From NCBI GenBank assembly GCA_900543945.1, contig UQTN01000072.1, positions 1-10,563 on the forward strand: 10,563 bases of DNA, in the 5' to 3' direction. Both the position numbers and the translations under genes were made by a program. This DNA is from an uncultured Collinsella sp. (GTDB lineage Bacteria > Actinomycetota > Coriobacteriia > Coriobacteriales > Coriobacteriaceae). The notes beneath the pieces were generated by a model. The model was not told the origin of the DNA and ran no database searches. It was given only the letters and a program-made list of their open reading frames with translations. Positions 1 to 6,801 of this stretch are shown here, piece after piece (within the stretch, counting starts at the first letter, position 1; each line of letters opens with the position of its first letter).

Positions 1-72
1 CGGCATCCGGCGGGCAAACGTCGTTGGGCTTATCACTGACACGATTAAACCGCTTGTATATCGTCTGCTGGC

Positions 73-102
73 TTGGCACGGTACAATACTTGCAGCTTTA
101 AT
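73..102 (+). promoter_or_regulatory. candidate promoter of the rRNA methyltransferase gene
   Basis: TACAAT at 82-87 is a good -10 box and lies 37 bases before the preferred ATG at 125. It has no convincing -35: TTGTAT at 54-59 is 22 bases away. A second reading is TTGGCA (73-78) with an 18-base spacer to TTTAAT (97-102), which would start transcription near 108-110. Both readings place the start upstream of the Shine-Dalgarno at 115-118. Bases 1-72 contain no gene I can support. One frame is open from the left edge into the methyltransferase frame, and another ends at 99-101, so the tail of an upstream gene cannot be excluded. Confidence 0.4.
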
Positions 103-114
103 TCATGAATTAGT

Positions 115-118
115 GGAG
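115..118 (+). promoter_or_regulatory. ribosome binding site that sets the methyltransferase start
   Basis: GGAG at 115-118 sits six bases before the ATG at 125. It overlaps the alternative in-frame GTG at 113, which has no Shine-Dalgarno of its own, so ATG 125 is the better start. Confidence 0.6.
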
Positions 119-124
119 TTATTG

Positions 125-1573
125 ATGGCAGAATCTCGTGCGGAGCGTAGGGCTCGTCGTGCTTTGGTGGAAGCGGCTGAGGGGTCTAAGGAGGAGAAAT
201 CTTCTACGAAATCCAAGTCTTCTAAAGCTGCAAAAAGCAAATCGACCAAGAACAGGGCTAAGACCAAGCGTTCTGACTCTCGCCGAGGCGGGGACAAAGC
301 GCCTCGGACTCGTTCCAAGCGCCCGCATAATGATTCGGTTTCGTCTGCGCGTAAGGCTGTGGACCCCAAGTCCCCCTGTTCGATCATGAAAGCTTGCGGT
401 GGGTGCACGGCGCTCAATCGTCCTTATAAGAAGCAGCTCGCCGCCAAGCAGGCTGCCATGGAGGAGCTTTTTGCTTCGCTTTGTGAGCGTGAGGGCATTG
501 CTGTAGATCCTATTCGTGGCATGGGTGTCACCCTGGGCGACCCGGGTAAATATCCTGCGCCGCGTGGCTTTCGTCATAAGGCTGCCACTCCCTTTGCTCC
601 CGGTAAGGAGGGTGCTGTCCGTTGCGGTTTCTTTGAGCGCGGCACGCACAAGATCGTTGCCGTACCCGAGTGTCCTGTCGAGGCGCCGGGTGCCCGTCAG
701 ATTCTCAACGGCATCGCACGCGAAGCTGAGCGGTTGCATATTCCCGCCTTTAATGAGGACAAGCATCTTGGTTTGCTTCGCTATGCCGTCGTCCGCTGCG
801 GTTGGCGTACCGACCAGGTCATGGTCACCCTCGTGACTGCCCAGCGTGACTTACCGCATGCGCAGGAGTTCTTTGAAGCCGTCGCGGCGCTCGATCCGCA
901 TATCGTCACCGTTGCCCAAAATATCAATGGCCGTCCCGGTAACGCCATCTTGGGTGAGGAGACTCGCATCGTCTATGGCGCCGAATGCATGCGCGACCAG
1001 CTGCTCGGCTGCGAGTTCGATATCTCCCCCACCGCGTTTTATCAGACCAACCCGCAACAGACCGAGCTGCTCTATCAGCTCGCTATCGACGGCATGGATT
1101 TGCACCAGGGCGATGTGCTCATGGATGCCTACTGTGGCAGCGGTACCATCGGTCTTTGCGCAGCTAAAGATGCCCAGAACAAGGGTATCGGCATTATGCT
1201 GCTCGGCGTGGAGCGCAACCCGGCGGGCATTGCCGACGCACGTCGCAATGTCGAGCTCAACGGCCTCACCCGCAGCGCTTGGTTTATGGCCGACGACGCC
1301 ACCGACTACATCCTAGATGCCGCCGACAACAACGAGCGGGTCGATGTCCTTTCCATCGATCCGCCGCGCGCCGGCTCTACCCCCGAGCTCCTCGAAGCTG
1401 CCTGCGCGCTTAAGCCGCGCCGCATCACCTATATCAGCTGCAACCCCGTGACTCAAGAGCGCGACCTGCATCAGCTCCTCGACGGAGGCTATCGCCTGCT
1501 CAAGATCACGCCGGTCGACATGTTCCCTCACACCGACCACACCGAGACGGTAGCGGTCCTCGAACGTCGCTAA
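125..1573 (+). CDS. rlmD: 23S rRNA (uracil-5-)-methyltransferase, RlmD/TrmA family
   Basis: This protein should use S-adenosylmethionine to make 5-methyluridine in RNA, most likely 23S rRNA, in the cytoplasm. From ATG 125 it has 482 residues; GTG 113 would add four. Residues 5-80 are a low-complexity Lys/Arg/Ser-rich tail. An iron-sulfur motif CX5CGGC follows (Cys85, Cys91, Cys94), with Cys183 in PECPVE as the likely fourth ligand. The methyltransferase domain has the SAM loop DAYCGSGTIGL (334-344), DPPR (412-415), the catalytic Cys439 in SCNP and the C-terminal DMFPHTDHTE block with the conserved Glu. These motifs are diagnostic for the RumA/TrmA family. I see no N-terminal TRAM domain; the basic tail occupies its place. 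The exact target uridine (U1939, U747 or both) cannot be read from sequence. The gene is monocistronic, with a terminator right after it. Confidence 0.92.
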   Translation: MAESRAERRARRALVEAAEGSKEEKSSTKSKSSKAAKSKSTKNRAKTKRSDSRRGGDKAPRTRSKRPHNDSVSSARKAVDPKSPCSIMKACGGCTALNRPYKKQLAAKQAAMEELFASLCEREGIAVDPIRGMGVTLGDPGKYPAPRGFRHKAATPFAPGKEGAVRCGFFERGTHKIVAVPECPVEAPGARQILNGIAREAERLHIPAFNEDKHLGLLRYAVVRCGWRTDQVMVTLVTAQRDLPHAQEFFEAVAALDPHIVTVAQNINGRPGNAILGEETRIVYGAECMRDQLLGCEFDISPTAFYQTNPQQTELLYQLAIDGMDLHQGDVLMDAYCGSGTIGLCAAKDAQNKGIGIMLLGVERNPAGIADARRNVELNGLTRSAWFMADDATDYILDAADNNERVDVLSIDPPRAGSTPELLEAACALKPRRITYISCNPVTQERDLHQLLDGGYRLLKITPVDMFPHTDHTETVAVLERR

Positions 1574-1601
1574 CCAACCTCAGTAGATTTTTGGGACAAG
1601 A

Positions 1602-1631
1602 AAGGGGGCGACCCGTCTGGGCCGCCCCCTT
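1602..1631. terminator. bidirectional terminator between convergent genes
   Basis: AAGGGGGCG (1602-1610) pairs perfectly with CGCCCCCTT (1623-1631). An A/C mismatch and three inner C-G pairs close a GTCT tetraloop. The hairpin starts 28 bases after the methyltransferase stop and ends 20 bases past the stop of the convergent PHP gene. T-tracts on both sides are modest (TTGGTTT on +, TTTCTT on -), so it probably serves both genes. Confidence 0.75.
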
Positions 1632-1651
1632 CGCTTGGTTTATAAATTCCG

Positions 1652-2473
1652 CTACATCCCCTTGCGCAGGTCGCACACGCCGGCTGCCGCCATCTCGCGC
1701 AGCAGCGTCTCGCGATCGCGCGTCACGATCAGATCCAACGGGAAGTGAATCTCGTCGAGCATCTTGCGAGCGTAATCGAGCTTACCAATTGCCATGCCAA
1801 TGTGTGCATCGGTCGAAACGCCAATGCCCACGCCAAGCTCAGCGCAACGCTCGGCGATCTTGCGGCATACAGCCCAATGCTCAGTGTCGACACCGTGTTC
1901 AAGACTATGGTTGTTGATCTCGATGATCTTGTGCTTGGCCTTGGCCGCCAACAGCACCTCGTCGATATCGAACGACACGCCCGAGCGACCCGCGTGGCCC
2001 AGCATGAACACCTTGGGGTGTTCCAAGGCATTGATATACATCTCGGTCGTCTGGGCCAGCGTCGCGCCCTCAGCAATCTGCGGATTATGCACGCTTGCAA
2101 CCAAATAATCCAAATTACGCGTAACCAAATCGAACAGTGAATGCTGACGGCTGTACGAATCGCCGGCGATATCGAGCGTGACAGGAGTGTCCTCGCCAAA
2201 CAGGCTTCCGTCCAGCGAAACGATATCGGCCTCGGCACCACGCAGCACCAGCACGCCGCTCCAAATGCGCGGCCAGATATCCTGGTTAATAAAGAACTGG
2301 TAACTGCGCAGGTCATTGGGGCAAGGTGAAACCATAGAGCTCAGATGGTCGGCAGATCCGAGCACCTGCAGGCCACGCTCTGCCGCCCAGTACACATTCT
2401 CCTCAATGGTCGAATATGCATGCGCAGAGAACATCGTATGAGTATGGATATCACAGGAAAGCAGGTAGGGCAT
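1652..2473 (-). CDS. PHP-domain metal-dependent phosphatase, YcdX-like
   Basis: This 273-residue protein is a PHP-fold hydrolase, expected to bind three metal ions and cleave phosphate esters in the cytoplasm; its substrate cannot be told. All nine metal ligands typical of the YcdX group appear in order: His10 and His12 in DIHTHT, His18, His43 (SADH), Glu81 (GAEAD), His129 (SVHNP), His160 (GHAGR), and Asp222 with His224 (STDAH). The protein spans a single PHP barrel with no extra domains, so it is not a polymerase-associated PHP. Histidinol phosphatase is an alternative role, but no histidine genes are nearby. The start is well set: TAAGGAG (2479-2485) is five bases upstream of the ATG. It has its own promoter candidate and shares a terminator with the convergent methyltransferase gene. 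Confidence 0.88.
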   Translation of the reverse strand: MPYLLSCDIHTHTMFSAHAYSTIEENVYWAAERGLQVLGSADHLSSMVSPCPNDLRSYQFFINQDIWPRIWSGVLVLRGAEADIVSLDGSLFGEDTPVTLDIAGDSYSRQHSLFDLVTRNLDYLVASVHNPQIAEGATLAQTTEMYINALEHPKVFMLGHAGRSGVSFDIDEVLLAAKAKHKIIEINNHSLEHGVDTEHWAVCRKIAERCAELGVGIGVSTDAHIGMAIGKLDYARKMLDEIHFPLDLIVTRDRETLLREMAAAGVCDLRKGM

Positions 2474-2510
2474 CGGATCTCCTTATCCGGCATGGCCGTC
2501 GCGTATATTC

Positions 2511-2540
2511 ATTGTACGCATAGCCTTCGATAGTCGTAAA
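2511..2540 (-). promoter_or_regulatory. promoter of the PHP phosphatase gene
   Basis: On the minus strand TTTACG (2535-2540) and TACAAT (2511-2516) are separated by 18 bases. They match the -35 and -10 consensus at 4/6 and 5/6. The -10 lies 37 bases before the ATG. This is the best complete sigma70-type promoter in the window. Confidence 0.6.
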
Positions 2541-2573
2541 ACCGCTCCATCCCAACGACACAACGTACATGAC

Positions 2574-2604
2574 AACGGGGTCCGGCTCAACACCAAACCC
2601 CGTT
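2574..2604 (-). terminator. weak terminator-like hairpin after the aminotransferase gene
   Basis: AACGGGGT and ACCCCGTT (2574-2581 and 2597-2604) form a perfect 8-bp stem with a 15-base loop, 34 bases past the aminotransferase stop. No T-run follows on either strand, so termination is uncertain. Its right arm overlaps the parS-like site. Confidence 0.35.
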
Positions 2605-2616
2605 TCACGTAAAACA
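2601..2616. other. parS-like site (possible ParB binding site)
   Basis: Read on the minus strand, the 16-mer TGTTTTACGTGAAACG matches the parS consensus TGTTTCACGTGAAACA at 14 of 16 positions. Only one mismatch falls in the 14-bp palindromic core. It lies in a 165-bp intergenic gap rather than inside a gene. The neighbouring gene types (tilS-hpt-ftsH and walJ/yycJ) lie near the replication origin in Bacillus subtilis, which fits a partition site, but origin proximity here is unproven. Confidence 0.35.
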
Positions 2617-2638
2617 TTACAGGCAGAGCGCTTTGCTT

Positions 2639-3823
2639 TTAACGATACTCGTCTGCCAGCTGCTTCCAGGCAGGTAGCGAATTGATAATCGTCTCGTAAC
2701 TCACACAATAGCCAAGGCGGAACCAACCCGGCATACCAAAGCTGTCCGAGGGAACCGCGAGCAGCTCGTACTTCTTCGCGCGCTCGCAAAATGCATTTGC
2801 ATCGGGCTCGAGCGCCTTCACCCACAGGTAGAAAGCACCGTCCGGCTCAACATAGGTGTAGCCGTACTCCGCCAATGCATCGGTGAGCGCCGTGCGGTTG
2901 CGTGCATAGGCCTCAACGTCACTCGGCTCATCGATGCAATCGATAATCACGCGCTGGAAGAGCGCCGGAGCGCACACGAAGCCCAGCGTACGGGCGGCAC
3001 CGGCAACGGCGGGCATCAGACGCGCCGCCTGCGGGTTGGTGTTGGGAACCAAAATCCAGCCCACGCGCTCGCCCGGCAGCGACAGCGACTTGGAGTACGA
3101 ATAGCACACGACGGTGTGCTCGTAAATCGAGGGAACCCAAGGCACCTCGGCACCGTATACAATCTCGCGATACGGTTCGTCCGAGATCAGCATGATCGGA
3201 TTCTCGGGGTCGCGCCTGGCGTTGATCTCGCGCAGAACATTGGCCAGTCGCGTCAGTGTGTCGCGCGTATACACGGCACCGGTCGGATTATTAGGTGAGT
3301 CGATGATGACGGCCGCCGTCTTATCGGTGATCGCGTTGAGCACATTACCCACGCTCAGTTGGAACGTTTCTTCATCGGCAGACGCCTCGACACACGTACA
3401 GCCGGCCTTCTCAATCCACACGCGATACTCCGGGAAGTACGGGGCGATAACAATAACCTCGTCCCCCGGATTCGTAACAGCATTGAGCGTACAGGTGAGC
3501 GAAGCCGCCGCGCCCACGGTCATAAAGACATCCTTGCCCTCATAGCTCGTGCCGAAACGGCGATTGAGCGACTCAGCCACGGCGGTACGGCACTGCGGCA
3601 AACCCGGTGCAGGCGTGTATCCATGCAGCTGGTCGCTCGGCAGCTCCAAGGCCTTCTTAATGGACTCAGCCACGGCGGCAGGCGCCGGAACGCTCGGGTT
3701 TCCCAGCGAAAAATCGAATACGTTCTCTGCACCGATCTGCGCCTTGCGCTCAAGGCCATAGCTAAAAATCTCACGGATGATGGAACTTTCCGCACCGCGA
3801 GCAAACATAGTTTCGTTGATCAT
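2639..3823 (-). CDS. PLP-dependent class I aminotransferase
   Basis: This 394-residue protein is a fold-type I aminotransferase of the aspartate-aminotransferase superfamily, a cytoplasmic enzyme moving an amino group between an amino acid and a 2-oxo acid. Visible landmarks are NNPTG (178-182), Asp215 and Tyr218 in SDEPYRE, the PLP lysine Lys245 in SYSKSLSLPGERVGW with Arg253, and Arg369 in FRLGY, which usually binds the substrate carboxylate. Length and motif spacing are normal and the N-terminus (MINETMFARGAES) is complete. Substrate choice (Asp, Ala, aromatic or other) cannot be assigned. AAAGGGG five bases before the ATG supports the start. It has its own -10 candidate and looks monocistronic: the next gene downstream, a PHP phosphatase, has a separate promoter. 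Confidence 0.92.
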   Translation of the reverse strand: MINETMFARGAESSIIREIFSYGLERKAQIGAENVFDFSLGNPSVPAPAAVAESIKKALELPSDQLHGYTPAPGLPQCRTAVAESLNRRFGTSYEGKDVFMTVGAAASLTCTLNAVTNPGDEVIVIAPYFPEYRVWIEKAGCTCVEASADEETFQLSVGNVLNAITDKTAAVIIDSPNNPTGAVYTRDTLTRLANVLREINARRDPENPIMLISDEPYREIVYGAEVPWVPSIYEHTVVCYSYSKSLSLPGERVGWILVPNTNPQAARLMPAVAGAARTLGFVCAPALFQRVIIDCIDEPSDVEAYARNRTALTDALAEYGYTYVEPDGAFYLWVKALEPDANAFCERAKKYELLAVPSDSFGMPGWFRLGYCVSYETIINSLPAWKQLADEYR

Positions 3824-3847
3824 CTGTTCCCCTTTCGCATAGGCGCT

Positions 3848-3853
3848 ATTGTA
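3848..3853 (-). promoter_or_regulatory. -10 box of the aminotransferase gene
   Basis: TACAAT on the minus strand lies 24 bases before the aminotransferase ATG, inside the context GCGTACAATA. No good -35 is visible at 16-18 bases. The ftsH terminator lies just upstream, so the gene needs its own promoter. Confidence 0.5.
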
Positions 3854-3921
3854 CGCTTTAGTCGGGCAAAGTGCCGCAGCAATGTTGATTGGGGACAGAC
3901 GGCCCCATATCGCTCAAAGGA

Positions 3922-3955
3922 AAAAGCCTCCGCAGGTTTCCCCACAGAGGCTTTT
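3922..3955 (-). terminator. rho-independent terminator of ftsH
   Basis: AAAAGCCTC (3922-3930) and GAGGCTTTT (3947-3955) form a perfect 9-bp stem with a 16-base loop. The hairpin begins 10 bases after the ftsH stop. On the minus strand it runs into TTTTTCC. It closes the hpt-ftsH transcript. Confidence 0.8.
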
Positions 3956-3965
3956 GCCACAAAGA

Positions 3966-6104
3966 CTATTTGTCGTCGTCGGTGTCGGCACCGGCATTGA
4001 CGGCACAGTCATCGCCGGCATCATCGGATGCGGCTTCGGCATCCTCCTGCATAGCCGCCCGCGCAAAGGCCGCGGCATCAGCCGCAAGCTCCTCCTCGCT
4101 CATACGAGGAGTGCGCTTCTTGGTCGGCATGCCGGCCGCCTTGGCATTGCGCTCCTCCTTGGCCGCCAGGATATCGCCCTCGCGCTCAAGATAGGCATCC
4201 CACTCGTTGTCAAGCAGGGCGTTCACGGCGTCGCCTTCGACGGTCTCGCGCTCAAGCAGCACCTTGGCCATCAGATCGAGCTGATCGCGACGGGCATCCA
4301 AAATCTCGACCGCACGACGATGGGCTTCGCGCATGATGCGCTGAACCTCGATATCGATGCGGCGTGCCGTCTCCTCGGAATAATCCTGGTGATCGGCGTA
4401 ATCGCGACCAAGGAACACCTGATGCTGCGCCTCGCCAAACACTTGCGTACCCAGCTCCTCGCTCATGCCCAGACGCGTAACCATCTCGCGCGCCATCTTG
4501 GTCGCACGCTCCAGGTCGTTGCTCGCGCCCGACGTGATGTCATCGCACATGAGCTCCTCGGCAACGCGACCGCCCAAGAACACGGCGAGCTCGTCGAGCA
4601 TCTCGTTCTTGGTCTTGAGGAAGTGGTCCTCCTGCGGAAGCTGCAGCGTGTAGCCCAGAGCCTGACCGCGGCTGACGATCGAGATCTTGTGGACCGGATC
4701 GGAGTGCTCCAGGATGTGGCCCACCAGGGCATGACCGCTCTCGTGGTAGGCAATCGTGGTGCGCTCGGCCTCGGTCATCACGCGACCCTTGCGCTGCGGT
4801 CCGGCAATCACGCGCTCCATCGATTCCTCGACCTCGTCCATCGAGATCACGGAACGATGACGGCGAGCGGCCAGCAGCGCAGACTCGTTGAGCAGGTTCG
4901 CCAAATCGGCACCAGTAAAGCCAACGGTCATCTGGGCGAGCTTCTCAAACTTAACGTCCTCGTCCATCGGCTTGTTCTCGGCATGCACGCGCAAGATCTG
5001 CTCGCGGCCCTTCACATCCGGACGGTCGACCGTAACCTGACGGTCAAAACGGCCGGGGCGCAGCAATGCCGGGTCCAGAATATCGGGGCGGTTGGTCGCG
5101 GCGATCAGGATGACCGACTCGCTTTCCTCAAAACCGTCCATCTCGACCAGCAGCTGGTTGAGCGTCTGCTCGCGCTCGTCGTGGCCGCCGCCCAAACCGG
5201 CTCCGCGCTGACGTCCCACGGCATCGATCTCGTCAATAAAGATGATTGACGGAGCCTGAGACTTGGCCTCCTTAAAGAGGTCACGCACACGGCTGGCGCC
5301 GACACCCACGAACGTCTCGACAAAGTCGGAACCCGAGATGCTAAAGAACGGCACGCCCGCCTCGCCGGCAACGGCCTTGGCCAGCAACGTTTTACCGGTG
5401 CCCGGAGGGCCCACCAGCAACACGCCACGCGGGATCTTGGCGCCCAGCTTGCGATAGCGATCCGGATCGCTCAAAAAGTCACGGATCTCCTCGAGCTCCT
5501 CGACTGCCTCGTCCACGCCGGCAACGTCCTCGAACTTGACCTTGGGACGCGTAGCCTCGTTGGTCTTGGCATTGGTCTTGCCAAACTGCATGTTCCTATT
5601 ATTGGCGCCCATCATCTGGCGCATAAAGTAGAACATGATGGCGATCAGGGCGATCGTCGGCAGCACGCTCATCGCCAAGTCGCCCCAAAAATCGGGGTCG
5701 TTGGTGTTGACGATGTACTTGGTGTCGGGGTGCTCCGCCATAAGCTCGGCAAGCGAATCGGAGCCGACATAGGTCGAGGAGAAGCTCTTGAGCTCGCTCG
5801 TATCACCCTTGTCCTTTTTCGTCTTCCAGTAATGACCCGCCACGCTTCCGTCTTGAACCGTATAGGTCAAATCTTCGACGCGATCCTGCTTAATGGCGCT
5901 CACCATCTCGCTCGTCGCGAGCTTAACGGTATTGCTGGAGTTGGCAAAGCCGGAGCCCATGTTAAAGAAGGCGTAGCCCAGAAGCGCGCAAGCCAAAATA
6001 AAATACAGCCAGCCCGTACGCGTGGGCTTCTTGCCTCCGGGCATCCCCGGGATCTTAGGCTCCCGGGGAGTCTGGGAATTGTTATCGTTACGGTCATCGG
6101 GCAT
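3966..6104 (-). CDS. ftsH: ATP-dependent zinc metalloprotease FtsH
   Basis: FtsH is the membrane-anchored AAA+ protease that extracts and degrades damaged or regulatory membrane and cytosolic proteins, working as a hexamer. This 712-residue copy has a Pro/Gly-rich cytosolic start (1-30), a first membrane segment (about 31-48), an external domain, a second membrane segment (about 143-161), Walker A GPPGTGKT (232-239), Walker B IIFIDEID (287-294), and the second region of homology from ATNRP (336-340) to RPGRFDRQ (349-356). The zinc site is HESGH (454-458), with Asp530 in SGASND as the likely third ligand. It is longer than typical 610-650-residue FtsH because of the N-terminal stretch and an acidic Ala/Asp-rich tail (about 670-712). 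The ATG is one base after the hpt stop. GGAGG at 6117-6121 is 12 bases upstream, a long spacing that suggests translational coupling to hpt. Confidence 0.97.
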   Translation of the reverse strand: MPDDRNDNNSQTPREPKIPGMPGGKKPTRTGWLYFILACALLGYAFFNMGSGFANSSNTVKLATSEMVSAIKQDRVEDLTYTVQDGSVAGHYWKTKKDKGDTSELKSFSSTYVGSDSLAELMAEHPDTKYIVNTNDPDFWGDLAMSVLPTIALIAIMFYFMRQMMGANNRNMQFGKTNAKTNEATRPKVKFEDVAGVDEAVEELEEIRDFLSDPDRYRKLGAKIPRGVLLVGPPGTGKTLLAKAVAGEAGVPFFSISGSDFVETFVGVGASRVRDLFKEAKSQAPSIIFIDEIDAVGRQRGAGLGGGHDEREQTLNQLLVEMDGFEESESVILIAATNRPDILDPALLRPGRFDRQVTVDRPDVKGREQILRVHAENKPMDEDVKFEKLAQMTVGFTGADLANLLNESALLAARRHRSVISMDEVEESMERVIAGPQRKGRVMTEAERTTIAYHESGHALVGHILEHSDPVHKISIVSRGQALGYTLQLPQEDHFLKTKNEMLDELAVFLGGRVAEELMCDDITSGASNDLERATKMAREMVTRLGMSEELGTQVFGEAQHQVFLGRDYADHQDYSEETARRIDIEVQRIMREAHRRAVEILDARRDQLDLMAKVLLERETVEGDAVNALLDNEWDAYLEREGDILAAKEERNAKAAGMPTKKRTPRMSEEELAADAAAFARAAMQEDAEAASDDAGDDCAVNAGADTDDDK

Positions 6105-6105
6105 C

Positions 6106-6654
6106 TTACGAATAAACCTCCGGTTTCAAAATGCCCAGATACGGAAGGTTACGATAGCGCTCGGCATAGTCGAGGCCGTAGCCCACCACAAAGGCATCGG
6201 GGCAATGGGTTCCAACATACTTGGGCGTGACGGCCGAGGTACGGTCCTCAACGTCCTTCCACAGGAAGGCGGCGACCTCCAGCGAGGCGGGCTTGCGGCT
6301 CTCGAGGTTCTTCATCAGATACTTGAGCGTCAGGCCCGAGTCCAGAATGTCCTCGACGATCAGCACGTCGCGACCGCGGATGTCGATATCCAGGTCCTTA
6401 ATGATACGCACGATGCCCGAGGACTTCACACCGTCGCCATAGCTCGAAACAGCCATGAAATCGATGTTGGTCGGCAGCTCGATCTTGCGCATCAGGTCGC
6501 CCATAAAGACCACGGCGCCGCGCAAGACCGCAATCAGCACCAGATCCTTACCCGCGTAGTCGCGAGTAATCTGCTCGCCTAGGCGAGAGACGATACCGTC
6601 GATATCCTCCTGCGTAAACAGAACCTTCTCGATATCCGGATGTTGAGAAGCCAT
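6106..6654 (-). CDS. hpt: hypoxanthine phosphoribosyltransferase
   Basis: This purine-salvage enzyme joins hypoxanthine or guanine to PRPP, giving IMP or GMP in the cytoplasm. The 182-residue protein has the usual family length. It shows the LRGA loop (44-47), the flexible-loop SSYG (70-73), the PRPP-binding loop VLIVEDILDSGLTL (97-110) with the Glu101-Asp102 pair, and the C-terminal purine-binding block PDAFVVGYGLDYAERYRNLP (152-171). The start is supported by AAAGGG (6660-6665), five bases upstream. It sits between tilS and ftsH, a gene order conserved across many Gram-positive bacteria. It is tightly joined to ftsH, but 147 bases separate it from tilS, so it may also have its own promoter. 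Confidence 0.95.
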   Translation of the reverse strand: MASQHPDIEKVLFTQEDIDGIVSRLGEQITRDYAGKDLVLIAVLRGAVVFMGDLMRKIELPTNIDFMAVSSYGDGVKSSGIVRIIKDLDIDIRGRDVLIVEDILDSGLTLKYLMKNLESRKPASLEVAAFLWKDVEDRTSAVTPKYVGTHCPDAFVVGYGLDYAERYRNLPYLGILKPEVYS

Positions 6655-6710
6655 GACAACCCTTTCTTGTGCTTATCGCCCACACACCGCCGTATGGACG
6701 CGAACTACAC

Positions 6711-6716
6711 ATTCTA
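6711..6716 (-). promoter_or_regulatory. possible internal -10 box for hpt-ftsH
   Basis: TAGAAT on the minus strand lies 56 bases before the hpt ATG and matches the -10 consensus at 5/6. I see no good -35. It would let hpt-ftsH be expressed apart from tilS. The same bases are part of an open frame that continues past the tilS stop, so the match could be accidental. Confidence 0.25.
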
Positions 6717-6719
6717 GCA

Positions 6720-6750
6720 GCGCACGGGGTATATTTACCAGCCCGTGCGC
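6720..6750 (-). terminator. hairpin between tilS and hpt, possible attenuator or weak terminator
   Basis: GCGCACGGG (6720-6728) pairs perfectly with CCCGTGCGC (6742-6750). Part of the 13-base loop can pair further (GTA with TAC). It lies 51 bases past the tilS stop. On the minus strand no T-run follows, only TGCTAGAATG, so it is unlikely to be a full terminator. It may slow polymerase or stabilise one end of a processed mRNA. Confidence 0.35.
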
Positions 6751-6801
6751 CATCAGCGCGGGAATACCGTCAACGTCGCACAGAATAGCTGGCGTGGGAC
6801 G

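Noticed and set aside
1..112. Possible C-terminus of an upstream gene at the left edge
   Set aside because: Several frames are open over so short a stretch and none shows recognisable protein sequence, so no gene is called.
2623..2636. GCAGAGCGCTTTGC imperfect palindrome just after the aminotransferase stop
   Set aside because: It is short, has a mismatch and no loop, and no T-run follows, so it is not a credible terminator or a distinctive operator.
3849..5249. Long + strand open frame of 466 codons inside ftsH
   Set aside because: It lies antisense to a clear FtsH and is explained by the GC-rich codon pattern of that gene; its translation matches no domain and it has no ribosome site.
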